A DNA stretch of 50,801 bases from an uncultured Verrucomicrobiae bacterium (GTDB taxonomy: Bacteria; Verrucomicrobiota; Verrucomicrobiia; Limisphaerales; J093), in assembly GCA_937946835.1 (NCBI GenBank), contig CALFAV010000053.1, positions 1 through 50,801 on the forward strand, read 5' to 3'. A model generated the notes under the pieces. The model saw only the letters and a program-made list of their open reading frames with translations. It searched no databases and was not told where the DNA came from. Every line of letters starts with the position of its first letter. Positions within the stretch are counted from its first letter, which is position 1. Made by a program: the position numbers and the translations under genes. Below are positions 1 to 8,159 of this stretch, piece after piece.

Positions 1-1
1 G

Positions 2-169
2 CTGCTGGCCCGGGCGCACCGGGGCGGCTGGCGGCTCCTTGAGTTACCCGTGCGCTGGGTGGACGACCCCGACAGCCGCGTGCGCCTGCTGCCCACCATC
101 CTCGCCGACCTCCGCGGCCTCGGGCGCCTGCGCCGCGAGCGACGATTACTCCGGCCTGGTGACCGCTAA
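2..169 (+). CDS. C-terminal fragment of a family 2 glycosyltransferase (dolichyl-phosphate-glucose/mannose synthase type)
   Basis: Only the last 55 codons lie in the window and the gene runs in from the left edge; it stops with TAA. The readable tail contains ELPVRWVDDPDSRVRLLPT followed by a basic DLRGLGRLRRERR end. The 'E-[VL]-PVRW-x-DDPDSRV' pattern is typical of the C-terminal end of GT2 enzymes that make polyprenyl-phosphate sugars, which donate sugar to glycans outside the membrane. The catalytic DxD region is off the window, so substrate and activity cannot be judged. The assignment rests on this one motif, from family knowledge. Confidence 0.6.
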   Translation: MLARAHRGGWRLLELPVRWVDDPDSRVRLLPTILADLRGLGRLRRERRLLRPGDR

Positions 170-544
170 AAACCCCAGGAATAATCATCACCAAGGGCAC
201 CAAGTCCCACAAGACGAGAATCTTCAGAACAAGCTGCGGTCCGGGATTGTTCACCGGCGGAAAAATCGGCCCGCCGGCAGGAAGTCGGTGTCTCGACAAG
301 TGAAGGGGCCCTTTTGGGCCTACTTCTGCCCCCAAGGGAATTTCCCTCCGCCCTTGGTATTCCTGGTCCCCCGGATTTTTTCCGCTTCAAGGACCCCGAA
401 GCCGAAGGAAGTGCCGGCCCCATCCCGCCGGCTGACAACCGGCGTTATGGCCGATGGGCATTCGCTGCGCGATGCGCTGCCTCGCACCCGCTGAAAGCGT
501 TGCGAGGCCGGGGTGGCCCGGCCATGCTGGTTGCGCTGGCTGTG
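170..544. other. Structured non-coding spacer upstream of the VCBS/UnbV gene
   Basis: I see no convincing gene in this 375-base gap; the open frames crossing it are not protein-like. It holds several foldable elements. GGCCC-TTTT-GGGCC lies at 307-320. A 7-bp inverted repeat CCAAGGG/CCCTTGG lies at 332-338 and 351-357. A nested hairpin has GGTCC/GGACC outside (365-369, 391-395) and CGGA/TCCG inside (372-375, 381-384). One of these could terminate the glycosyltransferase transcript, but none is followed by a proper T tract. A promoter-like pair sits at 500-528. Confidence 0.4.
500..528 (+). promoter_or_regulatory. Possible promoter of the VCBS/UnbV gene
   Basis: TTGCGA (500-505), 17-bp spacer, CATGCT (523-528). 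It favours translation from the ATG at 545 rather than the ATG at 524, which lies inside the -10. The -10 is weak; this is listed because its form matches other promoters in the window. Confidence 0.25.
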
Positions 545-3500
545 ATGACCCGACTGGTTGTTTTGTTCGCCTGCCTGGCCGCCAGGATGTTCCTCGTCCT
601 TGGCGGTGGCGGAGCGCGCACGGAGTCGGCCTGGGAAACCAACGCGCTTGGCCGCAGTCGCCCGGTCCAACCCGGCCCGGCGGGCAAAGCCGGGTTCACC
701 TCCCTGCCTGCGAAATTCACGGGTGTGGCCTTCACGAACACGCTCCCGGAATACCGGCACCTGACCAATCAAATCCTGCTCAACGGCGCCGGCCTGGCTC
801 TGGGCGACGTGGACGGCGATGGCTGGACCGACCTGTACCTGTGCAACGCCGACGGGGCAAACGCGCTCTACCGCAACCTCGGCGACTGGCACTTCACCAA
901 CGTCACCGCCGTCGCCGGCGTGGCCTGCCGCGGCCTGACCTCCAGCGGCGCGGCGTTTGCCGACCTGGACGGCGACGGCGACCTGGACCTGGTGGTCAAC
1001 ACCGTGGGCCAGGGCACGCGCCTGTTTTACAACGACGGCACCGGGCGCTTCACTGCCGGGCCGGTCCTCAACCCCGGCAAGGGCGGCATGACGGCGGCGC
1101 TGGCCGACACCGACGGCGACGGTTTCCTCGACTTGTACATCTCCAACTACCGCACCGCGGCGCTCATGGACATGCCCAACGCCCGGGCCACGTTCCGCAC
1201 CGTGGACGGCCGGACCTTCCTCGAGACGATCAACGGCCGGCCGGTGACCGACCCGGACCTGACCAACCGTTTTGTGGTCGGCCCGCGCGGCAACATCGAG
1301 GAACTGGGCGAGGCGGACGCCTTTTACCGCAATGCGGGGGGGACCAACTGGGTGGCCGTGCCCTTCACCGGGGGCGCGTTCCTCGACGAAGACGGTCGGC
1401 CGCTGGAAGCGCCCCTGTTTGAGTGGGGGTTGACCGCGCTGTTCCGCGACATCAACGACGACGGCCGGCCCGACCTGTATGTGTGCAACGACTTTCTCAC
1501 CCCCGACCGGCTCTGGCTCAACCAGGGCGACGGGCGCTTCCGCCTGAGTCCCCGGCTGGCCGTGCGCAAGAACGCCCTGTTCTCGATGGCCGGCGATTTC
1601 GCCGATTTCAATCGCGACGGCCACCTCGACTTTTTCACCCTGGACATGATGAGCCGCGAACACAGCCAGCGGATGCGCTACCTGGGCGAGCGCAACCTGT
1701 CGCCGGCCCCACCCGGGGTGTACGCGGACCGCCCGCAGTTCGGCCTGAACATGCTGTTTTTGAACCGCGGCGACGGCACCTACGCCGAGATCGGCCAACT
1801 GGCGGGGGTCGAAGCGGCCGAGTGGGCCTGGTCGTGCGCGTTCCTGGACGTGGACCTGGACGGCTGGGAAGACCTCCTGGCGGTCAACGGCATGGAGCGC
1901 GCCGCGCGCGACATGGACGTGGTCGAGTACCTCCAGCGCCTGCGGGCCACGCGGCGGCTGAGCGATGCGGAGATTTTCCGCGAGCGCCGCGCCTTTCCGC
2001 GCCTGGCCACGGCCAACCTGGCCTTTCGGAACCGACGCGACCTCACCTTCGAGGAAGTGGGCGCGGCCTGGGGCTTCGACTGGCGCGGCATCTCGCAGGC
2101 CCTGGCCCTGGCCGACCTGGACCACGACGGCGACCTGGACGTGGTCATCAACAACCTCAACGCCCCGCCCCTGCTGCTGCGCAACGACTCGCCCGCCCCG
2201 CGCGTGGCGGTGCGGTTGCGCGGCCGGCCGCCCAACACCCGGGGCATCGGCGCCTGTCTGCGCGTGACCGCCCCCGGACTGCCGGTGCAAACCCAGCAAA
2301 TCACCGCCGGCGGCCGGTACCTGGCCGGGGACGACGCGGTGCGGACTTTCGCCGCCGGCTCGGCGACCAACCGCCTGACCATTGAAGTGCGCTGGCCGAG
2401 CGGGCGGCGGTCGCTTCTGACCGGGGCCGAGGCAAACCGCCTGTACGAATTCGACGAGGCGCTGGCCGCCGATCCCGTCCCGGTGCCGACCCCGCCCCCC
2501 AGCGCCACGGCGTGGTTCGAGGATGTTTCCGCCCGCTTGGACCATCGCCACCACGAAGAGGCCTTCGATGACTTCGCCCGCCAACCTCTCCTGCCCAACA
2601 AACTCAGCCAACTCGGTCCCGGCCTGAGCTGGGCCGACGTCAACGGCGACGGCTGGGACGACCTGCTCGTGGCCACGGGCCGGGGCGGTGTGCTCGGCGT
2701 GCTGACCAACGACACGCGCGGCGGCTTCGCCCCGGACCGGAGCGAGCGCTTCACTCTCCCGGCCGGGCGGGACCTCACCACGGTGCTGGCCTGGCGCGAT
2801 GCCACCACTCCCACGCCCCGTGTGGCCATCGGCGCGGCCAATTACGAAGACGGCCAACCCGCCGGCGCGGCCGTGCTCGCCTGCCCGCCGGATCAGGCCG
2901 GACCGGCTGACTGGTTGCCCGCGACCGAGTCGAGCACAGGACCGCTGGCCGTGACGGACGTGGACGGCGACGGGGACCTGGACCTGTTCGTGGGCGGGCG
3001 GGTGATCCCGGGACGGTACCCGCAGCCGGCCACGTCCCGGTTGTTCCTCAACCAGCCAGACCAGGGCCGGTTCAGCGGGGCGACCGGAGAAGTCGCAGCG
3101 GCGTTGACCCAGGTGGGCCTGGTCAGCGGGGCGGTGTTCACCGACCTGACCGGCGACGGCTGGCCGGAACTGGTGCTGGCCTGTGAGTGGGGACCGCTGC
3201 GCCTGTTTCGCAACGAGCGCGGGCGGCTGGCCGAGTGGAACCCGCCGCTGCGCTGGCCGAACGACCCGCCGCCGGGCGTGGCGCCCCCGCCCTCCGAGCT
3301 GGCCCGGCTCACCGGCTGGTGGACCAGCGTGACCGCCGGGGATTTCGACGGCGACGGCCGCCCGGACCTGGTGGCGGGCAACTGGGGTCGCAACACCAAA
3401 TACCAGGCGCACCGGACCAAGCCGCTCCGGCTTTACTGGGGCGACCTGGGCGGCGCCGGGCGCGTGGACGTGGTGGAGGCGCACTTCGACGCCCAGTTGC

Positions 3501-4312
3501 AAAAGTACGTGCCCGAGCGGCAACTGGACGTTCTGGCCGCCTCCCTGCCGTACCTGCGCGGCATGTTCCCCACCCACCGCGCTTTCAGCACCGCCGGCGT
3601 CGAGGAAGTGCTGGGCGAACGCCGGCAGGAGGCGCAACGGCTCGAGGCCGCCTGGCTGGAAACCACCCTCTTCCTCAATCGCGGCGACCACTTCGTGGCG
3701 CGAGCCCTGCCGATCGAAGCCCAATTCGCACCGGTGTTCGGCCTGGCCGTGGCGGACTTCGACGGCGACGGCGCGCTGGACCTGTTCCTGGCTGAGAACT
3801 TCTTCGCCACGCAGCCCGAGACCGCACGTTACGACGCCGGGCGCGGGTTGGTGTTGCGCGGCGACGGCCGGGGCGGTTTTGAGCCGCTGGCCGGCCAGGT
3901 TTCCGGGGTGATGATCTACGGCGAGCAGCGCGGCGCGGCGGTGGCCGACTTTGACGGCGATGGGCGGGTGGACCTGGCCGTGGCCCAAAACGGCGCCGAA
4001 ACCCGCCTGTTCCGCAACCAAACGGCCCGGCCGGGGCTGCGCGTGCGCCTGGACGCGGGGGCGGGCAATCCCGACGGCTTCGGCGCGCAGGTGCGCGGCG
4101 TGTGGGGGGAGCGGCTCGGGCCGGCCCTCGAGGTGCGGGCCGGAGGCGGGTACTGGTCGCAGGACAGCGCGGTGGTGGTGGTCACGGGTCCGGCCCCGCC
4201 CGGGGCGCTGGAGGTGCGCTGGCCGGGCGGGCGGAGCGAGCGGGTCAAGGTGCCGGCCGGCGCGCGGGAAATCACCGTGCGCGCGGCAGACGGCGGGGCG
4301 GCGGCCCGGTGA
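545..4312 (+). CDS. Giant secreted VCBS/FG-GAP repeat protein with two ASPIC/UnbV modules
   Basis: Product of about 1255 aa. It opens with a hydrophobic signal-like segment (residues 1-22) that places it outside the cytoplasm. The body is built of FG-GAP/VCBS repeats with calcium-loop signatures such as DVDGDGWTDLY, DLDGDGDLDLV and DFDGDGRPDLV. These occur in two blocks, about residues 85-550 and 690-1160. Each block is followed by an ASPIC/UnbV-type domain (about 555-629 and 1165-1252), so the protein looks like a duplicated module. The repeats form calcium-binding beta-propellers that usually mediate adhesion or carbohydrate binding; the role here is unknown. Start choice: ATG 545 fits the upstream promoter-like element; ATG 524 is the alternative. 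The next gene is on the same strand after a 142-bp gap. Confidence 0.85.
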   Translation: MTRLVVLFACLAARMFLVLGGGGARTESAWETNALGRSRPVQPGPAGKAGFTSLPAKFTGVAFTNTLPEYRHLTNQILLNGAGLALGDVDGDGWTDLYLCNADGANALYRNLGDWHFTNVTAVAGVACRGLTSSGAAFADLDGDGDLDLVVNTVGQGTRLFYNDGTGRFTAGPVLNPGKGGMTAALADTDGDGFLDLYISNYRTAALMDMPNARATFRTVDGRTFLETINGRPVTDPDLTNRFVVGPRGNIEELGEADAFYRNAGGTNWVAVPFTGGAFLDEDGRPLEAPLFEWGLTALFRDINDDGRPDLYVCNDFLTPDRLWLNQGDGRFRLSPRLAVRKNALFSMAGDFADFNRDGHLDFFTLDMMSREHSQRMRYLGERNLSPAPPGVYADRPQFGLNMLFLNRGDGTYAEIGQLAGVEAAEWAWSCAFLDVDLDGWEDLLAVNGMERAARDMDVVEYLQRLRATRRLSDAEIFRERRAFPRLATANLAFRNRRDLTFEEVGAAWGFDWRGISQALALADLDHDGDLDVVINNLNAPPLLLRNDSPAPRVAVRLRGRPPNTRGIGACLRVTAPGLPVQTQQITAGGRYLAGDDAVRTFAAGSATNRLTIEVRWPSGRRSLLTGAEANRLYEFDEALAADPVPVPTPPPSATAWFEDVSARLDHRHHEEAFDDFARQPLLPNKLSQLGPGLSWADVNGDGWDDLLVATGRGGVLGVLTNDTRGGFAPDRSERFTLPAGRDLTTVLAWRDATTPTPRVAIGAANYEDGQPAGAAVLACPPDQAGPADWLPATESSTGPLAVTDVDGDGDLDLFVGGRVIPGRYPQPATSRLFLNQPDQGRFSGATGEVAAALTQVGLVSGAVFTDLTGDGWPELVLACEWGPLRLFRNERGRLAEWNPPLRWPNDPPPGVAPPPSELARLTGWWTSVTAGDFDGDGRPDLVAGNWGRNTKYQAHRTKPLRLYWGDLGGAGRVDVVEAHFDAQLQKYVPERQLDVLAASLPYLRGMFPTHRAFSTAGVEEVLGERRQEAQRLEAAWLETTLFLNRGDHFVARALPIEAQFAPVFGLAVADFDGDGALDLFLAENFFATQPETARYDAGRGLVLRGDGRGGFEPLAGQVSGVMIYGEQRGAAVADFDGDGRVDLAVAQNGAETRLFRNQTARPGLRVRLDAGAGNPDGFGAQVRGVWGERLGPALEVRAGGGYWSQDSAVVVVTGPAPPGALEVRWPGGRSERVKVPAGAREITVRAADGGAAAR

Positions 4313-4314
4313 AC

Positions 4315-4418
4315 CCCGCCCCGTGCGGCACGGCGAGCGGGCTTGCCTTGGCGGGGCGGGCCGTTCCAGACTCGCCCAGCGAGCCGGGACCGGACAGCGC
4401 CGCGGTAGGGCGCCGCGG
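4315..4418. repeat. Inverted and direct repeats in front of the actin-like gene
   Basis: CCCGCCCC (4315-4322) can pair with GGGGCGGG (4353-4360) directly after the UnbV stop codon, a possible transcript end without a T tract. Further on, the 9-mer GCGCCGCGG occurs twice, at 4397-4405 and 4410-4418, 13 bp apart and about 40 bp before the actin-like start codon. The direct repeat could be a binding site. In DNA this G+C-rich it could also be chance. Confidence 0.3.
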
Positions 4419-4454
4419 CTTGGCCGGGTCTTTCGGCCGCCTTCGAGACAAATC

Positions 4455-5618
4455 ATGCGCACCACCTACGTTCCCCCGTTGACGGCGGAGACCGCCCGGG
4501 AGCTGCAACGCAAGCTCACCCCGACACCGGCGCCCGAACCGGCCCGACCGGCCCGGACCGACGTATTGCTGGTGGGGCTGGACCTGGGCACCAGCGTTTC
4601 CTGCCTCAAGGCCGCCCATCCGGGCGCGGCGGAGCTGGTCACCGACGAGATCATCCCCACCGCGGTGGGCTACGCGCGCGAGGGCATTGTGGAAAACCTG
4701 CTGCCCGGCAACGCCCGGGTGCTGTACGGCCAGCTTGCCCTCCAGTACCGAACGTACCTGCGCCTGCTGATGCCGCTGCGCAACGGGGTGATCGAGGACC
4801 TGGCGGCGGCGCAGGACTTTGTCCGGCATCTGCGCCAGGTGCTCAACCCCCCGGCCAACGTCGAGGTGCGCGCGGTGGTGGGGGTGCCCGCGGGTGCCGA
4901 CCGCACCGCCCGGGAGAATCTGTGCACCGCGCTGGCCGGCGTGTTTCAAAAGGTGCTGTTGATTCCCGAGCCGTTTCTGGCGGCACTGGGCTACCGGGAG
5001 GAAAGCCGCCTGGGCGATCCCACCTACCTGGACCCGGTGCGCAACTCGCTCTTTGTGGATTGCGGCGCCGGCACCACGGACGTGTGCCTGGTCCAGGGCT
5101 ACTACCCGGGGCCGGAGCACCAGGTCAGTTCGGCCTTTGCCGGCGATGAGGTGGATCAACTGCTGCTGGAGGCGGTGCGGCGGCTGGATCCGGACGTGCA
5201 ACTGTCGGTCGCGCGCGTGCGGGCCATCAAGGAACAGCACTCCTACGTCGGCCAACCGGACGCCCCGGTGGTGGTGTCGGTCGTGGTGGGCGGCAAGGCC
5301 CGCAAGCTGGACCTGACCGCGCCGCTGGGCCAGGCCTGCGGCCGGTTGCTGCAGGAAATTTTCGAGCTGGTCAAACTGGCCATCGCCCGCGCCTCAACCG
5401 ACACGGTCGAGGAACTGTTGCAGAACATCGTGCTCACCGGCGGGGGCAGCCGCATCCGGCACATTGACGCCGAACTGCAACGCCTGTTGACCGAGGAGGG
5501 CTACGAGAAACCGCGCGTCCAGACCGTGGGCGAGGGCTACAAGCAACTGGTGGCCCGGGGCGCGCTGGTGGCCGCCCGCCAGGCCAAAGAGAGCCAGTGG
5601 CTGAGCCTGGGCCGTTGA
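4455..5618 (+). CDS. Actin-family filament protein, MamK-like
   Basis: Product of 387 aa with the bacterial actin ATPase fold: phosphate-1 loop GLDLGTS (41-47), phosphate-2 loop DCGAGTTD (203-210) and adenosine motif GGGSRIR (329-335). Several signatures resemble magnetosome MamK as I remember it, rather than MreB. These are VGY near 71, a YL-x-L-x-x-PLRNGV stretch (101-112), GVPA, EPF, PGPEHQV (218-224), AIKEQHSYVG (257-266), LQNIVLTGGGSRIR (322-335), and a GAL...W-x-x-LG tail. MreB normally has a different adenosine-loop sequence and sits beside mreC/mreD, which are absent. An extra N-terminal stretch of about 35 residues rich in Pro and Ala precedes the fold. The probable role is a cytoplasmic filament that positions or segregates some structure; the cargo is unknown. 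ATG 4455 is the first start ahead of the fold. Confidence 0.8.
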   Translation: MRTTYVPPLTAETARELQRKLTPTPAPEPARPARTDVLLVGLDLGTSVSCLKAAHPGAAELVTDEIIPTAVGYAREGIVENLLPGNARVLYGQLALQYRTYLRLLMPLRNGVIEDLAAAQDFVRHLRQVLNPPANVEVRAVVGVPAGADRTARENLCTALAGVFQKVLLIPEPFLAALGYREESRLGDPTYLDPVRNSLFVDCGAGTTDVCLVQGYYPGPEHQVSSAFAGDEVDQLLLEAVRRLDPDVQLSVARVRAIKEQHSYVGQPDAPVVVSVVVGGKARKLDLTAPLGQACGRLLQEIFELVKLAIARASTDTVEELLQNIVLTGGGSRIRHIDAELQRLLTEEGYEKPRVQTVGEGYKQLVARGALVAARQAKESQWLSLGR

Positions 5619-5670
5619 GCCGGCCGAGCGGCGGGGCGGCTGCGTGCGGCCGGGAGCGGCGCACTCCCGC

Positions 5671-5700
5671 TTGGCGCGGCGGCCGGGGCGGGCTTACATT
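5671..5700 (+). promoter_or_regulatory. Predicted promoter of the ACT-domain gene
   Basis: TTGGCG (5671-5676), 18-bp spacer, TACATT (5695-5700), 24 nt before the start codon. Confidence 0.45.
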
Positions 5701-5724
5701 GGTCCGAAATCTCCAACCGACCCC

Positions 5725-6132
5725 ATGAAAACCGCCACGCAACTGGCCATCTTTCTGGCCAACCAACCGGGCGCCCTGGCCCGGGTCTGCACCGCCCTGG
5801 CCGAGGCCGGCATCAACATCCTGGCCCTGACCACCAGCGACACCGTGGATCACTCGGTGGTCCGCATGGTCGTGAGCGATCCGCGCCAGGCCATTTTCCT
5901 GCTCGAGGAGCGCGGGCTGCTGGTGGTGGAAAGCGAGGTCCTGTTGCTGACCGGCGCCAACCAGCCCGGCGCGCTGGCCGAGATCAGCAACCGGCTGGCG
6001 AAGGCGGGGATCAACATTGACTACCTCTATTGCGCGAGCAGCCCGGACGCCCCGGCGGGCCTGTTGGTGTTGCGGGTGGACAATCTGCGCAAGGCCCGCC
6101 AGGTACTCCGGGGACTTTCCGCGGCTCAGTAA
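5725..6132 (+). CDS. Tandem ACT-domain protein
   Basis: Product of 135 aa made of two ACT domains. The first begins with the FLANQPGALARV ligand-binding turn and the AGINI motif (about 5-65). The second has TGANQPGALAEI and AGINIDYLY (about 73-132). ACT domains bind amino acids and control metabolic enzymes; free-standing double-ACT proteins are usually small-molecule sensors with no catalytic part, and none is visible here. It is soluble and cytoplasmic, with no signal or membrane segment. The last 7 bases overlap the end of the convergent DUF1844 gene. The ATG at 5725 starts right at the first ACT strand, so the longer open frame upstream is unlikely to be used. Confidence 0.8.
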   Translation: MKTATQLAIFLANQPGALARVCTALAEAGINILALTTSDTVDHSVVRMVVSDPRQAIFLLEERGLLVVESEVLLLTGANQPGALAEISNRLAKAGINIDYLYCASSPDAPAGLLVLRVDNLRKARQVLRGLSAAQ

Positions 6133-6569
6133 CGTTTGACGAAGCGCCTGCCGCTGCCGCCTTCCTCGGCGGGGGGCGCCGCGGGGGCCGACGGCGGCGG
6201 GGGAGTCGCCGCGGGGGCAGCCGTCGAGGAAGCGGGCTCCGACCCCTTCGCTTCAGCCGCGGCGCCGGCCGGGCGTTCACTCGCCTGCACAAAAGCCAGG
6301 CGCAGGTGGGTGAGGGTGTCGGCCAGCAACCCGGCTTCGGCGGCGGTGAGGTTGCCCCGGGTTTTGGCCTCGAGCATTTCCAACGTGTCGATGAAGACCG
6401 TCGCCGCCCGGAGGTCCACTTCCGCGCGGCCCGTGTCGGGGTCGGGGACCAGTCCCAGGCAGGCGGAGGCCAGGTTGGCCTGTTGGAGCACCAAGCCGGT
6501 AAACAGGGCCGAGTGACGTTCGGCGACGGGGGAATCGGCCGGGGCCGAGGGATCGGAAGGTCGGTTCAT
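6126..6569 (-). CDS. DUF1844 family protein
   Basis: Product of 147 aa. Residues about 20-95 match the DUF1844 pattern: FTGLVLQQANLASACLG, then a DLRAATVFIDTLEML helix, the KTRGNLT motif, and a leucine-rich helix ending LRLAFVQ. The rest is a low-complexity Ala/Pro/Ser tail ending in a basic RRFVKRY. Function is unknown for the family; it is small, helical and probably cytoplasmic. The start codon overlaps the stop of the upstream LON-domain gene by 4 bases (ATGA), so the two are almost certainly translated together. Confidence 0.75.
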   Translation of the reverse strand: MNRPSDPSAPADSPVAERHSALFTGLVLQQANLASACLGLVPDPDTGRAEVDLRAATVFIDTLEMLEAKTRGNLTAAEAGLLADTLTHLRLAFVQASERPAGAAAEAKGSEPASSTAAPAATPPPPSAPAAPPAEEGGSGRRFVKRY

Positions 6570-7231
6570 GCCAACGGGTCGCTCAGGTCCGGTTCGGTTT
6601 GCAGAAACCGCACCAGGTGGCGCAGGCGGTCCTCCAGGCGCGGGGTTTCCAGGATGAGCTGGCGTTGGTGCGGGTCGCGCAGCAGCGTGGCCGAAACCAG
6701 GTCGGTCAGTTGCTCGGCGTCGTCCAGTTGGGCCAGTTGTTCGAGCGCCTGGGCGAAGGCCTCCAGGGTCAGCGGGGCGGTGCCGCCGCTTTCACTCGGA
6801 GCATGGGAGAAAATGTACTTGCCCTGTTGCAGCCGGTTTTTGGCCAGTTCCAAGACCCGGGTGGTGAGCGCCTGCACCACCAGCGTGCTGTGGCCGGCCG
6901 GGGGGAGGGGATGGATTTCCTGCACCCGATAGGGCCGGTAGGCCACCACCCGCCCCAGCCGCACCCGTGCCAGGCCTTGCAGGATCAGGTTCGAGGTGCC
7001 GTCGGGCCGGGTCACACAGGCGCGCACCAGACCCAGGCCGGCCACGCTGACGGGCGTTTCCCGGGCACGATCACGGCGGCGCAGGGCCACGGCGAACACC
7101 CGTTCTCCCGCCAGCACATCGGCGAGCATGCGCCGGTACCGCGGCTCGAAAATGTACAGCGGCAGCATGGACTGGGGGAACAGGATGGCGTTACCCAACG
7201 TCATCACCGGAACGGCCGACGGCACCTGCAT
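6566..7231 (-). CDS. LON substrate-binding (LAN) domain protein
   Basis: Product of 221 aa that corresponds to the N-terminal substrate-recognition domain of Lon protease standing alone. Residues 5-45 carry AVPVMTLGNAILFPQ and LPLYIFEPRYRRML, the classic LON-domain opening, followed by a beta-rich middle and a helical C-terminal half (about 120-215). No AAA+ module or Ser-Lys protease dyad is present, so it has no proteolytic activity of its own. Such proteins are thought to bind unfolded or specific client proteins. It leads a two-gene operon with the DUF1844 gene. A good promoter (7239-7266) places the transcription start at or next to this ATG. Confidence 0.8.
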   Translation of the reverse strand: MQVPSAVPVMTLGNAILFPQSMLPLYIFEPRYRRMLADVLAGERVFAVALRRRDRARETPVSVAGLGLVRACVTRPDGTSNLILQGLARVRLGRVVAYRPYRVQEIHPLPPAGHSTLVVQALTTRVLELAKNRLQQGKYIFSHAPSESGGTAPLTLEAFAQALEQLAQLDDAEQLTDLVSATLLRDPHQRQLILETPRLEDRLRHLVRFLQTEPDLSDPLA

Positions 7232-7238
7232 GAATGGC

Positions 7239-7266
7239 AGTTTAGGCGCGACGGCCGCTCGGGCAA
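7239..7266 (-). promoter_or_regulatory. Predicted promoter of the LON-DUF1844 operon
   Basis: On the minus strand: TTGCCC (7266-7261), 16-bp spacer, TAAACT (7244-7239). Only 7 nt separate the -10 from the ATG at 7231, which predicts a leaderless transcript. Confidence 0.55.
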
Positions 7267-7316
7267 GTGCGGTCTGGGCCGGCCCGGCACCGCAAACTCC
7301 AAGACCTTGAAGAATC

Positions 7317-7345
7317 TTGCCTTGCGGGCCGGATTCGCGCACCCT
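7317..7345 (+). promoter_or_regulatory. Possible promoter of the coiled-coil gene
   Basis: TTGCCT (7317-7322), 17-bp spacer, CACCCT (7340-7345), 9 nt before ATG 7355. The -10 is poor. Confidence 0.3.
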
Positions 7346-7354
7346 GAGACGCAA

Positions 7355-8122
7355 ATGAACTCGAAGGCGCCCGTGGTGGTTCTGGTGGTGTTGTGTCTGG
7401 CGTTGCTGGCCGCGCTGGTGGTGCGCCACAACAAGGCGGTTCAGGAAAAACGCGCGGATCAACAGCGCATCCTGCAGTTGTCCAACGAGTGGACCTCGGC
7501 CCGCACCCGCCTGGACGAACTGGAGACGGTCAACAACTCCCTGCGTTCGGACCGGGACACCACCCGCGCCACGCTGGACCGCACCGCCGCCCAACTGGCC
7601 CAGATGCGCGAAGCCCTCGCCGAGACCGAGCGCAAGGTGGCCGAAGCCACCCAGACCCTGCAGGAAAAGGCCGCCGAACTGGACCGCCTGGAGGCCCGCG
7701 CCAAAAACCTCGAAAGTCAAAACGCCGGTCTCGAGAAACAGGCGGCGGAAATGCGCCAGGCCATCAGCACCCTCGAGGGGCAGATTGCCGACACCCGCAA
7801 GCGGCTGGCCAGCGCCGAGGAGGACCGCGACTTTTTGTTGAATGAGCTGCTCCGCCTGCAACGCGAGAAGACCACCCTGGAAACCCGCCTCAGCGACATC
7901 ACCGCCCTGCGCGAGCAGATCGCCCGCATCCGGGAGGACCTCGCCGAAAGCCGCCGCCTGGAGGCCCTGCGGCGGAGCCTGTACGGACCCGCCACCGTCA
8001 AGGGCGGCGAACTGCTCCAGCGCGGGGTGCGCCGCGAGGGCGAAATCAAGACCCCGGACCTGGAAGTGGAAATCCGCCGGGAGGGCGGCTCCCGCATCCT
8101 GGCGCCCCCGCCCCGGCCCTGA
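7355..8122 (+). CDS. Membrane-anchored coiled-coil protein
   Basis: Product of 255 aa. Residues about 5-24 form one hydrophobic segment (VVVLVVLCLALLAALVV), which is an uncleaved anchor or signal. Residues about 30-205 are an almost unbroken coiled coil with heptad-spaced Leu/Ala and many Arg, Glu and Gln. The C-terminal 45 residues are basic and end in a Pro-rich tail. I do not recognise a named family; the layout suggests a structural or spacer protein in the envelope. It is transcribed divergently from the LON-DUF1844 pair. Without a catalytic motif no enzymatic function can be proposed. Confidence 0.65.
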   Translation: MNSKAPVVVLVVLCLALLAALVVRHNKAVQEKRADQQRILQLSNEWTSARTRLDELETVNNSLRSDRDTTRATLDRTAAQLAQMREALAETERKVAEATQTLQEKAAELDRLEARAKNLESQNAGLEKQAAEMRQAISTLEGQIADTRKRLASAEEDRDFLLNELLRLQREKTTLETRLSDITALREQIARIREDLAESRRLEALRRSLYGPATVKGGELLQRGVRREGEIKTPDLEVEIRREGGSRILAPPPRP

Positions 8123-8159
8123 GCCGACGGCGTCCCCGCCCGGGCTTCACCGGCCGGCG

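Noticed and set aside
320..4465. 1381-codon open frame on the minus strand opposite the UnbV gene
   Set aside because: It is a shadow created by high G+C on the opposite strand. Its translation is low-complexity, His/Gly/Arg/Val-rich, with no domain, while the plus strand encodes clear VCBS repeats.
4455..5618. Assignment of the actin-like gene as mreB
   Set aside because: The adenosine-loop sequence (GGGSRIR), the PGPEHQV and AIKEQHSYVG blocks, and the lack of mreC, mreD, mrdA or rodA neighbours argue against it. It is not excluded until a tree is made.
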